Source: CAVURS01 sp963795385
Lineage (GTDB): Bacteria > Actinomycetota > Actinomycetes > Actinomycetales > CAVURS01
DNA length: 64,000 nt
NCBI GenBank assembly: GCA_963795385.1
Contig: CAWCHK010000004.1
Span: forward strand, 124,001-188,000
Direction: 5' to 3'
The notes beneath the pieces are model-generated. The model saw only the letters and a list, made by a program, of their open reading frames with translations, was not told the origin of the DNA and did no database searches. A program made the translations under genes and the position numbers. Below are positions 1 through 7,915 of the stretch, piece after piece. How positions within the stretch are numbered: the first letter of the stretch is position 1; the number at the start of each line of letters is the position of its first letter.

Positions 1-850
1 CCGCGCCGTGGGTCTTGCCGAAGGTGTGACCGCCGGCGATCAGGGCGACGGTCTCCTCGTCGTTCATCGCCATCCGGTGGAAGGTCTCGCGGATGTCCCG
101 CGCCGACCCGAGCGGGTCCGGGTTGGCGTTCGGGCCCTCGGGGTTGACGTAGATGAGCCCCATCTGGACCGCGGCGAGCGGGTTCTCGAGCTCGCGGTCA
201 CCGGTGTAGCGGTCGTCGCCCAGCCAGGTCTCCTCGGGACCCCAGTAGACGTCCTCGTCCGGCTCCCAGACGTCGGCACGGCCGCCGGCGAAGCCGAACG
301 TCGTGAAGCCCATCGACTCGAGCGCGCAGTTGCCGGCGAACACCATCAGGTCGGCCCAGGACAACGAGCGGCCGTACTTCTGCTTGACCGGCCAGAGCAG
401 CCGGCGGGCCTTGTCCAGGTTGCCGTTGTCCGGCCAGCTGTTGAGCGGCGCGAAGCGCTGCATGCCGGCACCGGCGCCGCCGCGGCCGTCGTGGATCCGG
501 TAGGTCCCCGCGCTGTGCCAGGCCATCCGGATGAAGAACGGTCCGTAGTGCCCGAAGTCGGCCGGCCACCAGTCCTGCGACGTGGTCATGACCCGCTCGA
601 TGTCCGCCCGGAGCGCCGCCAGGTCGACGGTCTGGAACGCCGCGGCGTAGTCGAAGTCCGGGTCCATCGGGTTCGCGACGTCGGTGTGCTTGCGCAGGAT
701 CTTCAGGTTGAGCTGGTTCGGCCACCAGTCCCGGTTGCTCCCACCCTCGACGGGGTAGGGGCGGCGTCCGGACGCGACCGGGCACTTCGCCTCGTCGCTC
801 GCCTCCGGCTCGTTCATCTCGCGAACGACGGCGTCGGGATGCTCAGACAT
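1..850 (-). CDS. katG: Catalase-peroxidase KatG, N-terminal 283 residues (cut by window edge)
   Basis: Bifunctional haem catalase-peroxidase that removes hydrogen peroxide. Translating the minus strand from the ATG at 850 gives the KatG distal haem site, FIRMAWHSAGTYR, with Arg108, Trp111 and His112. Tyr234 in GLIYVNPEG is the tyrosine of the family's Met-Tyr-Trp crosslink; the methionine lies beyond the window. The proximal His275 is in GGHTFGKTHG just before the edge. A ribosome site, GGAAGGA, lies 5 nt before the ATG. The gene follows furA by 29 nt in the same direction, the usual actinobacterial furA-katG operon, so it is probably repressed by FurA and induced by peroxide. Full-length family members are about 740 residues. 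Confidence 0.97.
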   Translation of the reverse strand, partial: MSEHPDAVVREMNEPEASDEAKCPVASGRRPYPVEGGSNRDWWPNQLNLKILRKHTDVANPMDPDFDYAAAFQTVDLAALRADIERVMTTSQDWWPADFGHYGPFFIRMAWHSAGTYRIHDGRGGAGAGMQRFAPLNSWPDNGNLDKARRLLWPVKQKYGRSLSWADLMVFAGNCALESMGFTTFGFAGGRADVWEPDEDVYWGPEETWLGDDRYTGDRELENPLAAVQMGLIYVNPEGPNANPDPLGSARDIRETFHRMAMNDEETVALIAGGHTFGKTHGA

Positions 851-879
851 GTAAATCCTTCCGGGATAAGGGTTCTGGC

Positions 880-1311
880 TCAAGAAGCGCGGACGGTGGA
901 ACAGTCGGGGCAGAGGCCCCAGTACGTGACCTCGGCCTCGTCGATGACGAAGCCGTGGTCCTCGGAAGCGGTCAGGCATGGTGTGGCGCCGGCGGCACAG
1001 TCGACGTCGGCGATGGCACCGCAGGACCGGCAGACGACGTGGTGATGGTTGTCGCCGATCCGCGACTCGTAGCGGGCGACCGAGCCGGCCGGCTCGATCC
1101 GCCGGACCAGGCCCGCGGTCGTGAGCACGCGCAGGACGTCGTACACCGCTTGGTGGGAGACCTCGCCGAGTCCCAGGCGCGCGGCCCCGATGATCTGGTC
1201 GGTGTCGGCGTGGGGGTGGTCGTGGACCGCGGCCAGCACGGCCAGCCTCGGCCGGGTCACCCGGAGTCCCGCGCCGCGCAGCAGACGCTCGACTTCCTGG
1301 CTGGACGGCAC
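880..1311 (-). CDS. furA: Fur-family peroxide/iron-responsive repressor (FurA)
   Basis: A 143-residue Fur-family repressor, expected to control katG and itself. The N-terminal winged helix runs over roughly residues 1-80. The C-terminal dimerisation part has the metal-binding NHHHVVCRSCG segment and a second CPDC pair, as in zinc-containing Fur proteins. I chose the GTG at 1311 rather than the TTG at 1347 because that TTG is the first part of a recognisable -35 box, and the -10 box sits 6 nt before the GTG. This implies an mRNA with essentially no leader, as described for mycobacterial furA. The order furA then katG, same strand, supports the assignment. Loss of the upstream residues leaves a normal family length. 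Confidence 0.93.
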   Translation of the reverse strand: MPSSQEVERLLRGAGLRVTRPRLAVLAAVHDHPHADTDQIIGAARLGLGEVSHQAVYDVLRVLTTAGLVRRIEPAGSVARYESRIGDNHHHVVCRSCGAIADVDCAAGATPCLTASEDHGFVIDEAEVTYWGLCPDCSTVRAS

Positions 1312-1317
1312 CCGCCG

Positions 1318-1347
1318 AGTCTGGCCCCCTTTTCTGGAATGAGTCAA
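1318..1347 (-). promoter_or_regulatory. furA promoter, apparently leaderless
   Basis: Read on the minus strand, TTGACT (1347-1342) is followed by 18 nt and then CAGACT (1323-1318). The GTG of furA starts 6 nt further on, so transcription would begin at or next to the start codon. The stretch CATTCCAGAAAAGG between the boxes resembles my recollection of the mycobacterial furA promoter and FurA operator; an alignment should confirm this. Confidence 0.7.
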
Positions 1348-1374
1348 GACCAGGCGGCTGGCTGGTCGGGTGGT

Positions 1375-2106
1375 TCAGGGGGCGGTGAGGCGGGCGACGA
1401 ACGTGTAGCGATCGCCGCGGTACCAGCTGCGGACCCACTCGACCGCGGCCCCGTCGGCGTCGAAGCTGTGCCGGCTCAGCACCAGCATCGGCGAGCCGGT
1501 GTCCGTGCCCAGGAGGTCGGCCTCGCGCGGGGATGCCGCCGCCGTCTCGATGGTCTCGTCGGCGGCCACCGGCACGACGCCGTACGCGTCGGCCAGGACC
1601 CTGTAGAGCGAGGAGCTCCGCCGAAGGTGCCGCAGCAGGCCGGGGAACCGCGCGACCGAGAGCTGCGACGTCTCGACCGCCATGGGGGCGCCGTCGACCA
1701 GGCGCAGCCGCTCGACCAGGTACACCGGCGCGCCGACCCGGACGGTCAGGCGCGCGGCCACCTCGTCACTCGCGCGGCCGCGACCGGCCTCGAGCAGCTT
1801 CACCGTCGCCGAGTAGCCGGCGGCGGCCGCCTGCTCGGTGAAGCTCGTCATCAGCAGCGGCCAGCTGATCTTCGGCTCGGCGACGTAGGTGCCCGACCCC
1901 TGCCGGCGGGTCAGCCGCCCCTCGCCGACGAGCTCGCCGAGCGCCTGGCGCACGGTGGTCCGCGAGGTCTCCAGCTCGGCCGTCAGCTCGCGCTCGGTGG
2001 GCACCGACGTGCCCGGCGGGAGGCTGGCGATCAGCTCGAGCAGGTGTCGCTTGACGACGTAGTACTTCGGCTCGCGGGGGCCGGGCTCGCTGGTGACGAC
2101 GACCAC
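1375..2106 (-). CDS. dasR: GntR/HutC-family regulator, DasR-like
   Basis: A 243-residue GntR-type repressor closely resembling Streptomyces DasR, the global regulator of amino-sugar use that releases DNA on binding glucosamine-6-phosphate. The winged helix spans about residues 14-79 with TSRTTVRQALGELVGEGRL and the wing RRQGSGTYVAEPK. The UTRA effector domain follows and carries DasR-like blocks such as MAVETSQLS, TIETAAASPREADLLGTD and SWYRGDRYTFVARL. The GTG at 2106 has an excellent ribosome site, GGAGGAGG, 4 nt upstream; the frame stays open far beyond but without another credible start. It is divergent from nagZ-murQ, and dre-like sites lie on both downstream promoters, so local control is likely. 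The exact symbol is inferred from similarity. Confidence 0.9.
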   Translation of the reverse strand: MVVVTSEPGPREPKYYVVKRHLLELIASLPPGTSVPTERELTAELETSRTTVRQALGELVGEGRLTRRQGSGTYVAEPKISWPLLMTSFTEQAAAAGYSATVKLLEAGRGRASDEVAARLTVRVGAPVYLVERLRLVDGAPMAVETSQLSVARFPGLLRHLRRSSSLYRVLADAYGVVPVAADETIETAAASPREADLLGTDTGSPMLVLSRHSFDADGAAVEWVRSWYRGDRYTFVARLTAP

Positions 2107-2148
2107 TGAGCCTCCTCCACGCCGGTGCGACGAAGCATATGTACACCA

Positions 2149-2196
2149 TTGACAGCCCCGTCCTACCCCGGCACGCTCCAAGTTGTCTAGTCCATT
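2149..2196 (+). promoter_or_regulatory. nagZ-murQ promoter with a dre-like operator
   Basis: TTGACA at 2149-2154 is followed after 17 nt by CACGCT (2172-2177), which fits a loose actinobacterial -10 box. Immediately downstream, at 2181-2196, AGTTGTCTAGTCCATT matches the DasR operator core TGGTCTAGACCA at 10 of 12 positions, placing a repressor over the transcription start. Confidence 0.7.
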
Positions 2197-2224
2197 CCCG
2201 CGACGTGAGAGCCGGAGCGCGCCA

Positions 2225-3697
2225 GTGCCGATCGACCCCGACGTACGCCGTCTCAGCCTCTCCTGCCTGCTGCTCGGCTTCGTCGGGCCGACCCCGCCGC
2301 CCTGGTTGCTGGACGCGCTCGGCGACGGCCTCGGCGGCGTGGTGCTCTTCGGCTCGAACCTGGGCGACGGCAACGGGGTTCGAGCCCTGACCGACCGCCT
2401 GCGCGCGGCCGCGGGGCGGGAGATCGTGATCGCCCTCGACGAGGAGGGCGGCGACGTCACCCGCCTGGACACGGTGCGTGGCAGCGCGAGCCCGGGGGCC
2501 GCCGCGCTCGGACACCTCGACGACCCGGCGGCCACCGAGGAGGTGTACGCCGCGATCGGCGCCCGGCTGGCCGCAGCCGGGGTGACGACGAACCTCGCGC
2601 CGGTGGCGGACGTCAACGTCGAGGCGCTCAACCCGGTGATCGGCGTGCGCTCGTTCGGCGCCGACCCCACGCTGGTCGGGCGGCACGTCGCGGCGGCGGT
2701 GCGCGGGCTGCAACGAGGAGGTACGGCGGCCTGCGTCAAGCACTTCCCCGGCCACGGTGCCAGCCGGGCCGACTCCCACCACGAGGTCGCGACGGTCGAC
2801 CGCACCTCGGCGGAGCTGGAGCGGGTCGAGCTGCCGCCGTTCGCCGCGGCCGTGGCAGCGGGGACGCGGGCGGTGATGACCGGGCATCTGATCGTCCCCT
2901 CGCTCGACCCCGCCGCGCTGGCGACGGTGAGTGCACCGGTCACGACCGGCCTGCTGCGCGGCCGGCTCGGCTTCGCCGGGACCGTTGTCACCGATGCCCT
3001 CGAGATGCGGGCGGTGTCGGGCACGATCGGCATGGTCGAGGGCTTCGTCCAGGCGCTGGCCGCGGGTGCCGACGCGATCGAGACCGGTGCCATGGACTAT
3101 CCGGCGCTCGTCCGGGACATCCCTGCTGCGGTTGCGGCCGCACTGGTCGACGGGCGGCTGACCGTCGACCGGCTGGCCGACGCCGCGCGGCGTACCGGGG
3201 AGCTGAGCGCCCTCGGCGACCCCGGCACTGGTGGCGACGACGCGGTGCTCGCCGCGGTCGCGGCTCGTTGCCTCGAGATCCGCGGCCGCCTGCCGCAGCT
3301 GCGGCGGCCGCTGGTGGTGGAGTGCCGGCCACCCGGCGGGATGGCGTCGGGAGAGCTGCCGTGGTCGTTGGCCGAGCCGCTCGCCGAGCGGGTGCAGGGC
3401 ACCGAGGCGGTGGTGGTGACCGGGAGCGCCGCCGGCTTCGACCCGGTGGCTCTGAAGGAGCGGGCCCGCGACCGCTCCCTCGTCGTCGTGGTCCGCGACC
3501 CGGCCCGGCACCGTTGGCAGGGCGCGGTCCTGGACGCCGCCCGCCGGTCCGCCGGGGCGGTCGTGGTCGACGTCGGCTGGCCGGCGGAGCAGCTGGGCGA
3601 GCCATCGGGGGAGCCGGCGCTGGCGCTGGTGCGCACCCGCGGCGTGTCACCAGGGCTGCTCCGCGCCACGGCCCGGCTGCTGGCCGGAGGATCGTGA
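2225..3697 (+). CDS. nagZ: Glycoside hydrolase family 3, NagZ-like beta-N-acetylglucosaminidase
   Basis: A 490-residue GH3 enzyme that probably removes N-acetylglucosamine from muropeptide or chitin fragments. The NagZ hallmark KHFPGHG is at residues 172-178, followed by DSH at 183-185, which supplies the Asp-His acid/base pair of this subgroup. The nucleophile Asp257 lies in VVTDALEM. There is no signal peptide, so a cytoplasmic recycling role fits best. The remaining C-terminal part, about 200 residues, is an extra domain not present in short NagZ proteins. I chose the GTG at 2225, which lies beyond the operator; an upstream TTG at 2183 would start inside the dre-like site. murQ follows after 4 nt, so the two are probably co-translated. 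Confidence 0.88.
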   Translation: MPIDPDVRRLSLSCLLLGFVGPTPPPWLLDALGDGLGGVVLFGSNLGDGNGVRALTDRLRAAAGREIVIALDEEGGDVTRLDTVRGSASPGAAALGHLDDPAATEEVYAAIGARLAAAGVTTNLAPVADVNVEALNPVIGVRSFGADPTLVGRHVAAAVRGLQRGGTAACVKHFPGHGASRADSHHEVATVDRTSAELERVELPPFAAAVAAGTRAVMTGHLIVPSLDPAALATVSAPVTTGLLRGRLGFAGTVVTDALEMRAVSGTIGMVEGFVQALAAGADAIETGAMDYPALVRDIPAAVAAALVDGRLTVDRLADAARRTGELSALGDPGTGGDDAVLAAVAARCLEIRGRLPQLRRPLVVECRPPGGMASGELPWSLAEPLAERVQGTEAVVVTGSAAGFDPVALKERARDRSLVVVVRDPARHRWQGAVLDAARRSAGAVVVDVGWPAEQLGEPSGEPALALVRTRGVSPGLLRATARLLAGGS

Positions 3698-3701
3698 GCG
3701 G

Positions 3702-4556
3702 ATGCCCGAGGCGATGAACGCGCGACCCGACCTGGACCTGCTGCCGACCGACGACGTCGTGGACCTGTTGCTCGCCGCCGAGGAGCGGGTCGTCCCGGCC
3801 GTCCGGTCGCAGGCTCGCGCGATCGCGGCAGCGGCCGACCTGGTAGCGGACCGGATGCGGGCCGGCGGCCGGCTGCTGCTGGCCGGGGCCGGCACCTCGG
3901 GGCGCCTCGCGCTGGCCGAGGCGGCCGAGCTCCCCGGCACGTTCGGGCTGAGCCGGTCGCAGGTGCAGGCCCGCATCGCCGGCGGCACCGACCGCGACGA
4001 GGACGACGTCGCCCTGGCCGCCGCCGACCTGGAGTCGTTGGCGCCGAACGCCGCCGACGTCCTCGTGGCGGTCGCGGCGAGTGGCGCCACGCCGTACACG
4101 CTGGCCCTGGCGGCCGGCGCGGTCGACCGCCGGGCAGCGGTGATCGCCGTCGTGAACGCCGCCGGCACGGTGCTCGCGGCGCTCGCCGACATCGCGGTGG
4201 AGGTGGAGGTCGGCCCGGAGGTGCTGCGCGGCTCGACCCGGCTGAGTGCCGGGACGGCCCAGAAGGTCGCGCTCAACGCCCTGACCACGGCCGCGATGGT
4301 CCGGCTCGGCCGGGTGCACGGCGACCGGATGGTCGACGTCGTGGCCGCGAACGCCAAGCTGCGCCGACGCGCAGCGGGCATCGTCGCCGACATCGCGGGC
4401 TGCTCGGCCGATGTGGCCGCCGCGGCGCTGGACTCGTGTGGTGGCAACGCTCGCGCGGCCGTGATCCATCTGGCGCTCGCGGTCTCGCCGGCCGACGCGG
4501 TCGAGCGGGCGGCCGGTTTGGTAACGCTTCGGGAGTCACTCCGGCAGAACCCTTGA
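3702..4556 (+). CDS. murQ: N-acetylmuramic acid 6-phosphate etherase
   Basis: A 284-residue SIS-fold lyase that splits MurNAc-6-phosphate into GlcNAc-6-phosphate and D-lactate in peptidoglycan recycling. The signature GAGTSGRLA is at residues 62-70, followed by AAELPGTFG and VAASGATPYT, and later GSTRLSAGTAQKVALN, all typical of MurQ. GGAGGA lies before the ATG at 3702; a second in-frame ATG at 3714 is possible. Its product feeds NagA, encoded at the end of the same island. No MurNAc kinase is present in the window, so the phosphate must be added elsewhere or during uptake by another system. Confidence 0.95.
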   Translation: MPEAMNARPDLDLLPTDDVVDLLLAAEERVVPAVRSQARAIAAAADLVADRMRAGGRLLLAGAGTSGRLALAEAAELPGTFGLSRSQVQARIAGGTDRDEDDVALAAADLESLAPNAADVLVAVAASGATPYTLALAAGAVDRRAAVIAVVNAAGTVLAALADIAVEVEVGPEVLRGSTRLSAGTAQKVALNALTTAAMVRLGRVHGDRMVDVVAANAKLRRRAAGIVADIAGCSADVAAAALDSCGGNARAAVIHLALAVSPADAVERAAGLVTLRESLRQNP

Positions 4557-4581
4557 CACGGGAAATGGTCTAGGCCAATAT
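4553..4581 (+). promoter_or_regulatory. Promoter of the amino-sugar ABC transporter operon
   Basis: TTGACA (4553-4558) overlaps the murQ stop codon, and CAATAT (4576-4581) follows after exactly 17 nt. The spacer and the -10 box are covered by the dre-like site at 4564-4579, so repressor binding would block polymerase directly. Confidence 0.75.
4564..4579. promoter_or_regulatory. Strong dre-like DasR operator
   Basis: AATGGTCTAGGCCAAT is a near-perfect palindrome and matches the DasR core TGGTCTAGACCA at 11 of 12 positions. It lies between and over the -35 and -10 boxes of the importer operon. Confidence 0.85.
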
Positions 4582-4585
4582 CCGG

Positions 4586-4601
4586 AGTTGTCTACATCAA
4601 T
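4586..4601. promoter_or_regulatory. Second, weaker dre-like site
   Basis: AGTTGTCTACATCAAT matches the DasR core at 9 of 12 positions. It starts 22 bp after the stronger site, about two helical turns, so two dimers could bind the same face of the DNA. Confidence 0.5.
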
Positions 4602-4636
4602 TCGTGGCGTCCCTGCCCACAACCACGGAGGCAAGC

Positions 4637-5953
4637 TTGAAGCGCAACGTAGCGAGCGCAATCGTTCTGGCCGCGGCGGTGGCCCTCTCCGCAAGTGCGT
4701 GCGGCAGCTCGTCGGGGTCGTCGTCGAAGGACAGCGCCATCGGCACCGACGGCAAGGGGAAGACGGTCAAGATCTGGCTGCAGAGCGACGCCCAGAAGGG
4801 CTGGCCCGCAGTCGTCGACCAGGCCAACCAGCGGTTCGAGAAGGCCACTGGCGCCAAGGTCCAGGTGGACTGGCAGCAGTGGTCCAACTACACGACCAAG
4901 CTGGACTCCACCTTCGCCGGCTCGAGTGGCGTCCCGGACGTCGTCGAGCTCGGCAACACCCAGACCGCGTCGTACATCGCGGGCGGGGCGTTCAAGAACC
5001 TCACCTCGGTCAAGAGCAGCTTCCAGAACTCCGGCACCTGGCTGAAGGGCCTCGAGCTGTCGGGGACCTCCCCGAGTGGCCAGCTGCAGGCCGTGCCCTA
5101 CTACGCCGGCAGCCGGGTCGTCATCTACCGCAAGGACATCTGGGACAAGGCCGGGGTCACGACGCCGCCCACCACGCTGGAGGAGCTGAACGCCGATCTG
5201 GACAAGATCAAGGCGGCGAACAGCAAGGACGCGAACTTCTCGGCGTTCTACATGCCGGGCAAGTACTGGTACGCCGCGATGTCCTTCGTGTACGGCGCGG
5301 GCGGCAGCATCGCCTCGCAGGACGGCGGCACCTGGAAGGGTGAGCTGGAGGGCGCCCAGGCCCAGCAGGGCCTGGCCGAGTGGCAGAAGCTGGCCACGAC
5401 CTACTCCAAGGGCGGCGCGACCAAGGACGAGTCCGACCAGGACGCGATCATGTCGCAGGGCCACGTCGCGGCGATCCTCGGCAACGGCTGGGAGGTCGGG
5501 GCGGTCACTGACCCGAAGACCGGCAACCCCAAGCTCGCGCCGAAGCTGTCGACCTTCCCCCTGCCAGGTGCGGCCGCCGGTCAGTACACGCCGTCGTTCC
5601 TCGGCGGGTCGGACCTCGCGGTGCCGGACAAGGCGCCCAACGGCTCGCTCGGTGCCGAGTGGATCAAGATCTTCACCGACACCACCAGCCAGACCGCGCT
5701 CGCGAAGTTCGCCATCCCCAACACGACGTCGCTGCTGAGCGTCTACGAGGGCCAGGCCCAGGCGAACAAGTCGACCGGTGAGGCCGCGAAGAGCACGTGG
5801 TTCGTGCCCAACACACCGAACTGGGCCAATGTGGAGAGCGGCAACGTCCTGCAGAACTCGCTGGAGTCGATCGCCACCGGCAAGAGCAGCATCGCTGCTG
5901 CGACGGCGGCGGCGGACAAGCAGATCGCCAGCACGCTGAACGCCAGCAGCTGA
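4637..5953 (+). CDS. Sugar ABC transporter substrate-binding lipoprotein
   Basis: A 438-residue extracellular solute-binding protein of the carbohydrate (family 1) type, tethered to the membrane as a lipoprotein. The signal peptide ends at Cys22 in ALSASAC. The body has the usual features of the family, such as WDKAGVTTPPTTLEEL and a FLGGSDLAVPD-like segment. I chose the TTG at 4637 because GGAGG sits 5 nt upstream and the signal peptide then starts with KRN; a longer start would add residues before it. Two permeases and nagA follow. Together with the dre-like sites this suggests uptake of GlcNAc, chitobiose or a muropeptide sugar, but the ligand cannot be read from the sequence. Confidence 0.9.
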   Translation: MKRNVASAIVLAAAVALSASACGSSSGSSSKDSAIGTDGKGKTVKIWLQSDAQKGWPAVVDQANQRFEKATGAKVQVDWQQWSNYTTKLDSTFAGSSGVPDVVELGNTQTASYIAGGAFKNLTSVKSSFQNSGTWLKGLELSGTSPSGQLQAVPYYAGSRVVIYRKDIWDKAGVTTPPTTLEELNADLDKIKAANSKDANFSAFYMPGKYWYAAMSFVYGAGGSIASQDGGTWKGELEGAQAQQGLAEWQKLATTYSKGGATKDESDQDAIMSQGHVAAILGNGWEVGAVTDPKTGNPKLAPKLSTFPLPGAAAGQYTPSFLGGSDLAVPDKAPNGSLGAEWIKIFTDTTSQTALAKFAIPNTTSLLSVYEGQAQANKSTGEAAKSTWFVPNTPNWANVESGNVLQNSLESIATGKSSIAAATAAADKQIASTLNASS

Positions 5954-6029
5954 CGACCGCGAGGCACCGGGTCGAGCCGGCGTCGGACCCTTCCGGCGCC
6001 GGCTCGACCTGCCGCACAGAGGAGGGGCC

Positions 6030-7004
6030 ATGACCGCGCTCGACACCCGCAGCCCGCGCGGGTCGCGCCGTCCGCGGCGGCCGGCCGGTGACGTCGTCCG
6101 GGCCGCTCGCTCGGCCAAGCTGCCCTACCTCCTGATCCTGCCGGCCGTCCTCATCCTCGTGGCGGTGGCCGGCTGGCCGCTGGTCAAGATCGTCCAGCTC
6201 TCGCTGCAGCAGCAGCAGTCGGGCAAGCGTGCCCTCTTCCACAACAGCGGCTCGACGCCGTTCGTCGGGCTGGCCAACTTCGGGCACGTGCTGACCGACT
6301 CGACGTTCTGGAGGGTCGCGCTGCGCACGCTGATCTTCACGGCGGTCAACGTCGGGCTGAGCGTCGGACTGGGCATGGCGATCGCGTTGCTGCTCAACCG
6401 GATCTCGGCCTGGGCCCGGATCGTCCTCACGGCGGTGCTGCTCTTCGTCTGGGCCGTCCCGTCGACGGTCTCGACACAGGTCTTCTACTGGCTCTTCAGC
6501 AACCAGTACGGCGCGGTCAACTACCTCCTCGACCAGTTGCCGGGCGTGCACATGCAGGGCCACGACTGGTTCGCCGACCCGCATGAGGGGCTGTCGGTGG
6601 TGACGCTCGTCGTCGTGTGGGGAGCCCTGCCGCTGCTGGCGATCTCGCTCTACGCGGGCATGACCCAGATCCCCCGCGAGGTGCTCGAGGCGGCCCGGGT
6701 GGACGGCGCCGCCTCGTGGCAGACCTTCCGGCACGTGACCGTGCCCTACCTTCGGCCGCTGCTCGTGATCCTCACGACCCTGTCGATCATCTGGGACTTC
6801 GGCGTGTTCAACCAGATCTGGTTCATGCGCAACGGGCACCCCGAGCCGGGCTACCAGACCCTCGGGATCTACATGTACAGCAACGGGATCGGGAGCAGCC
6901 GCTACAACCTCGGCGCCACGATCGGCGTCCTGATGATGCTGTTCCTGCTGGTCGTCATGGTGTTCTACATCCGCCAGCTCTTCCGGATCGGGGACGCGGA
7001 GTGA
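6030..7004 (+). CDS. Sugar ABC transporter permease, MalF type
   Basis: A 324-residue inner-membrane permease with about six transmembrane helices. The conserved EAA loop, which docks on the ATPase, is present as EVLEAARVDGAASWQTFRHV. AGGAGG precedes the ATG at 6030. The gene ends in a GTGA overlap with the second permease, so the two are translationally coupled. No ATP-binding gene lies in the operon; in related actinobacteria a shared ATPase of the MsiK type serves several sugar importers, and I infer the same here. Confidence 0.93.
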   Translation: MTALDTRSPRGSRRPRRPAGDVVRAARSAKLPYLLILPAVLILVAVAGWPLVKIVQLSLQQQQSGKRALFHNSGSTPFVGLANFGHVLTDSTFWRVALRTLIFTAVNVGLSVGLGMAIALLLNRISAWARIVLTAVLLFVWAVPSTVSTQVFYWLFSNQYGAVNYLLDQLPGVHMQGHDWFADPHEGLSVVTLVVVWGALPLLAISLYAGMTQIPREVLEAARVDGAASWQTFRHVTVPYLRPLLVILTTLSIIWDFGVFNQIWFMRNGHPEPGYQTLGIYMYSNGIGSSRYNLGATIGVLMMLFLLVVMVFYIRQLFRIGDAE

Positions 7005-7915
7005 CCGCCTCGCCCGACTCGCCACCCGTCGTGGCTGGCCTCGGCCTGGAGCGGGCCGACGCGCCCGCCGTCCCGAGACGGCGCCGGCGCCGCTACGCGA
7101 CGGGCGGCTGGAACGCCCTCGCGATGGTGCTCGCCGCGGTCCTGGGGGCCCCGATCTACTGGATGCTCTCGACGGCCTTCAAGACCAGCGAGGACATCAA
7201 CCAGGCCGTGCCGCAGTTCTGGCCGAAGCACCCGAGCCTGCGCGCGTTCCGCGAGGTGCTGGGCGACCCGATCTTCCGCGACGACCTGCGCAACAGCCTG
7301 GTGATCACGCTCTCCGCCGTGGTGATCAGCATCGTTGTCGGCTTCTTCGGCGCGCTGGCCATAGCGCGCTTCCGGTTCGCGGGACGCAGGGTCTTCGTGT
7401 TCGCCGTCCTGACCGTGCAGATGATCCCGCTCCTGGCCCTGACCATCCCGCTGTCCCTGCTGCTGGACCGCTTCCACCTGAAGAACAGCCTGATCGGCGT
7501 CATCATCGCCTACCTGATGTTCTCGATGCCGTACACGGTCTGGACGTTGCGCACGTTCATCGCCGGGATCCCCAAAGAGCTGGACGAGGCGGCGATGGTC
7601 GACGGCTGCACCCGCTGGCAGACCTTCTACAAGATCATCCTGCCGCTGGTCGGCCCGGGCCTGATCGCCACCGGTGTCTACGCCTGGATCCTGGCGTGGA
7701 ACGAGTTCGTCCTGGCCAATACCTTGTTGCTCGACAACAGCAAGCAGACGGGCATGGTCTACCTGCTCGTGTTCCAGTCCAGCCCGACCCACGGCGCGGA
7801 CTACGGCGGCCTGATGGCGGCGGCGACATTGACCGCGCTGCCGGTCGTCGTCCTGTTCGTGCTCTTCCAGAGCCGGATCTCGGCCGGGCTCACCGCAGGG
7901 GCGGTGAAGGGCTGA
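7001..7915 (+). CDS. Sugar ABC transporter permease, MalG type
   Basis: A 304-residue permease with six predicted helices and the EAA motif KELDEAAMVDGCTRWQTF. It starts at the GTG overlapping the stop of the first permease (GTGA). The N-terminal 30 residues are a charged cytoplasmic tail ending in RRRRRR. The stop codon overlaps the nagA start (TGATG), so importer and deacetylase are made from one message in fixed order. Substrate assignment rests only on context. Confidence 0.93.
   Translation: MTASPDSPPVVAGLGLERADAPAVPRRRRRRYATGGWNALAMVLAAVLGAPIYWMLSTAFKTSEDINQAVPQFWPKHPSLRAFREVLGDPIFRDDLRNSLVITLSAVVISIVVGFFGALAIARFRFAGRRVFVFAVLTVQMIPLLALTIPLSLLLDRFHLKNSLIGVIIAYLMFSMPYTVWTLRTFIAGIPKELDEAAMVDGCTRWQTFYKIILPLVGPGLIATGVYAWILAWNEFVLANTLLLDNSKQTGMVYLLVFQSSPTHGADYGGLMAAATLTALPVVVLFVLFQSRISAGLTAGAVKG

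Noticed and set aside
8..1045. Plus-strand frame across katG and furA
   Set aside because: It is antisense to well-recognised catalase-peroxidase and Fur sequences and has no credible start.
2136..2151. Possible dre site in front of dasR
   Set aside because: Only about 7 of 12 core positions match, too weak to call next to the clear sites.
2107..3511. Extension of the dasR frame far upstream
   Set aside because: The frame stays open only because of high GC content and runs antisense through nagZ; the GTG at 2106 has a near-perfect ribosome site.
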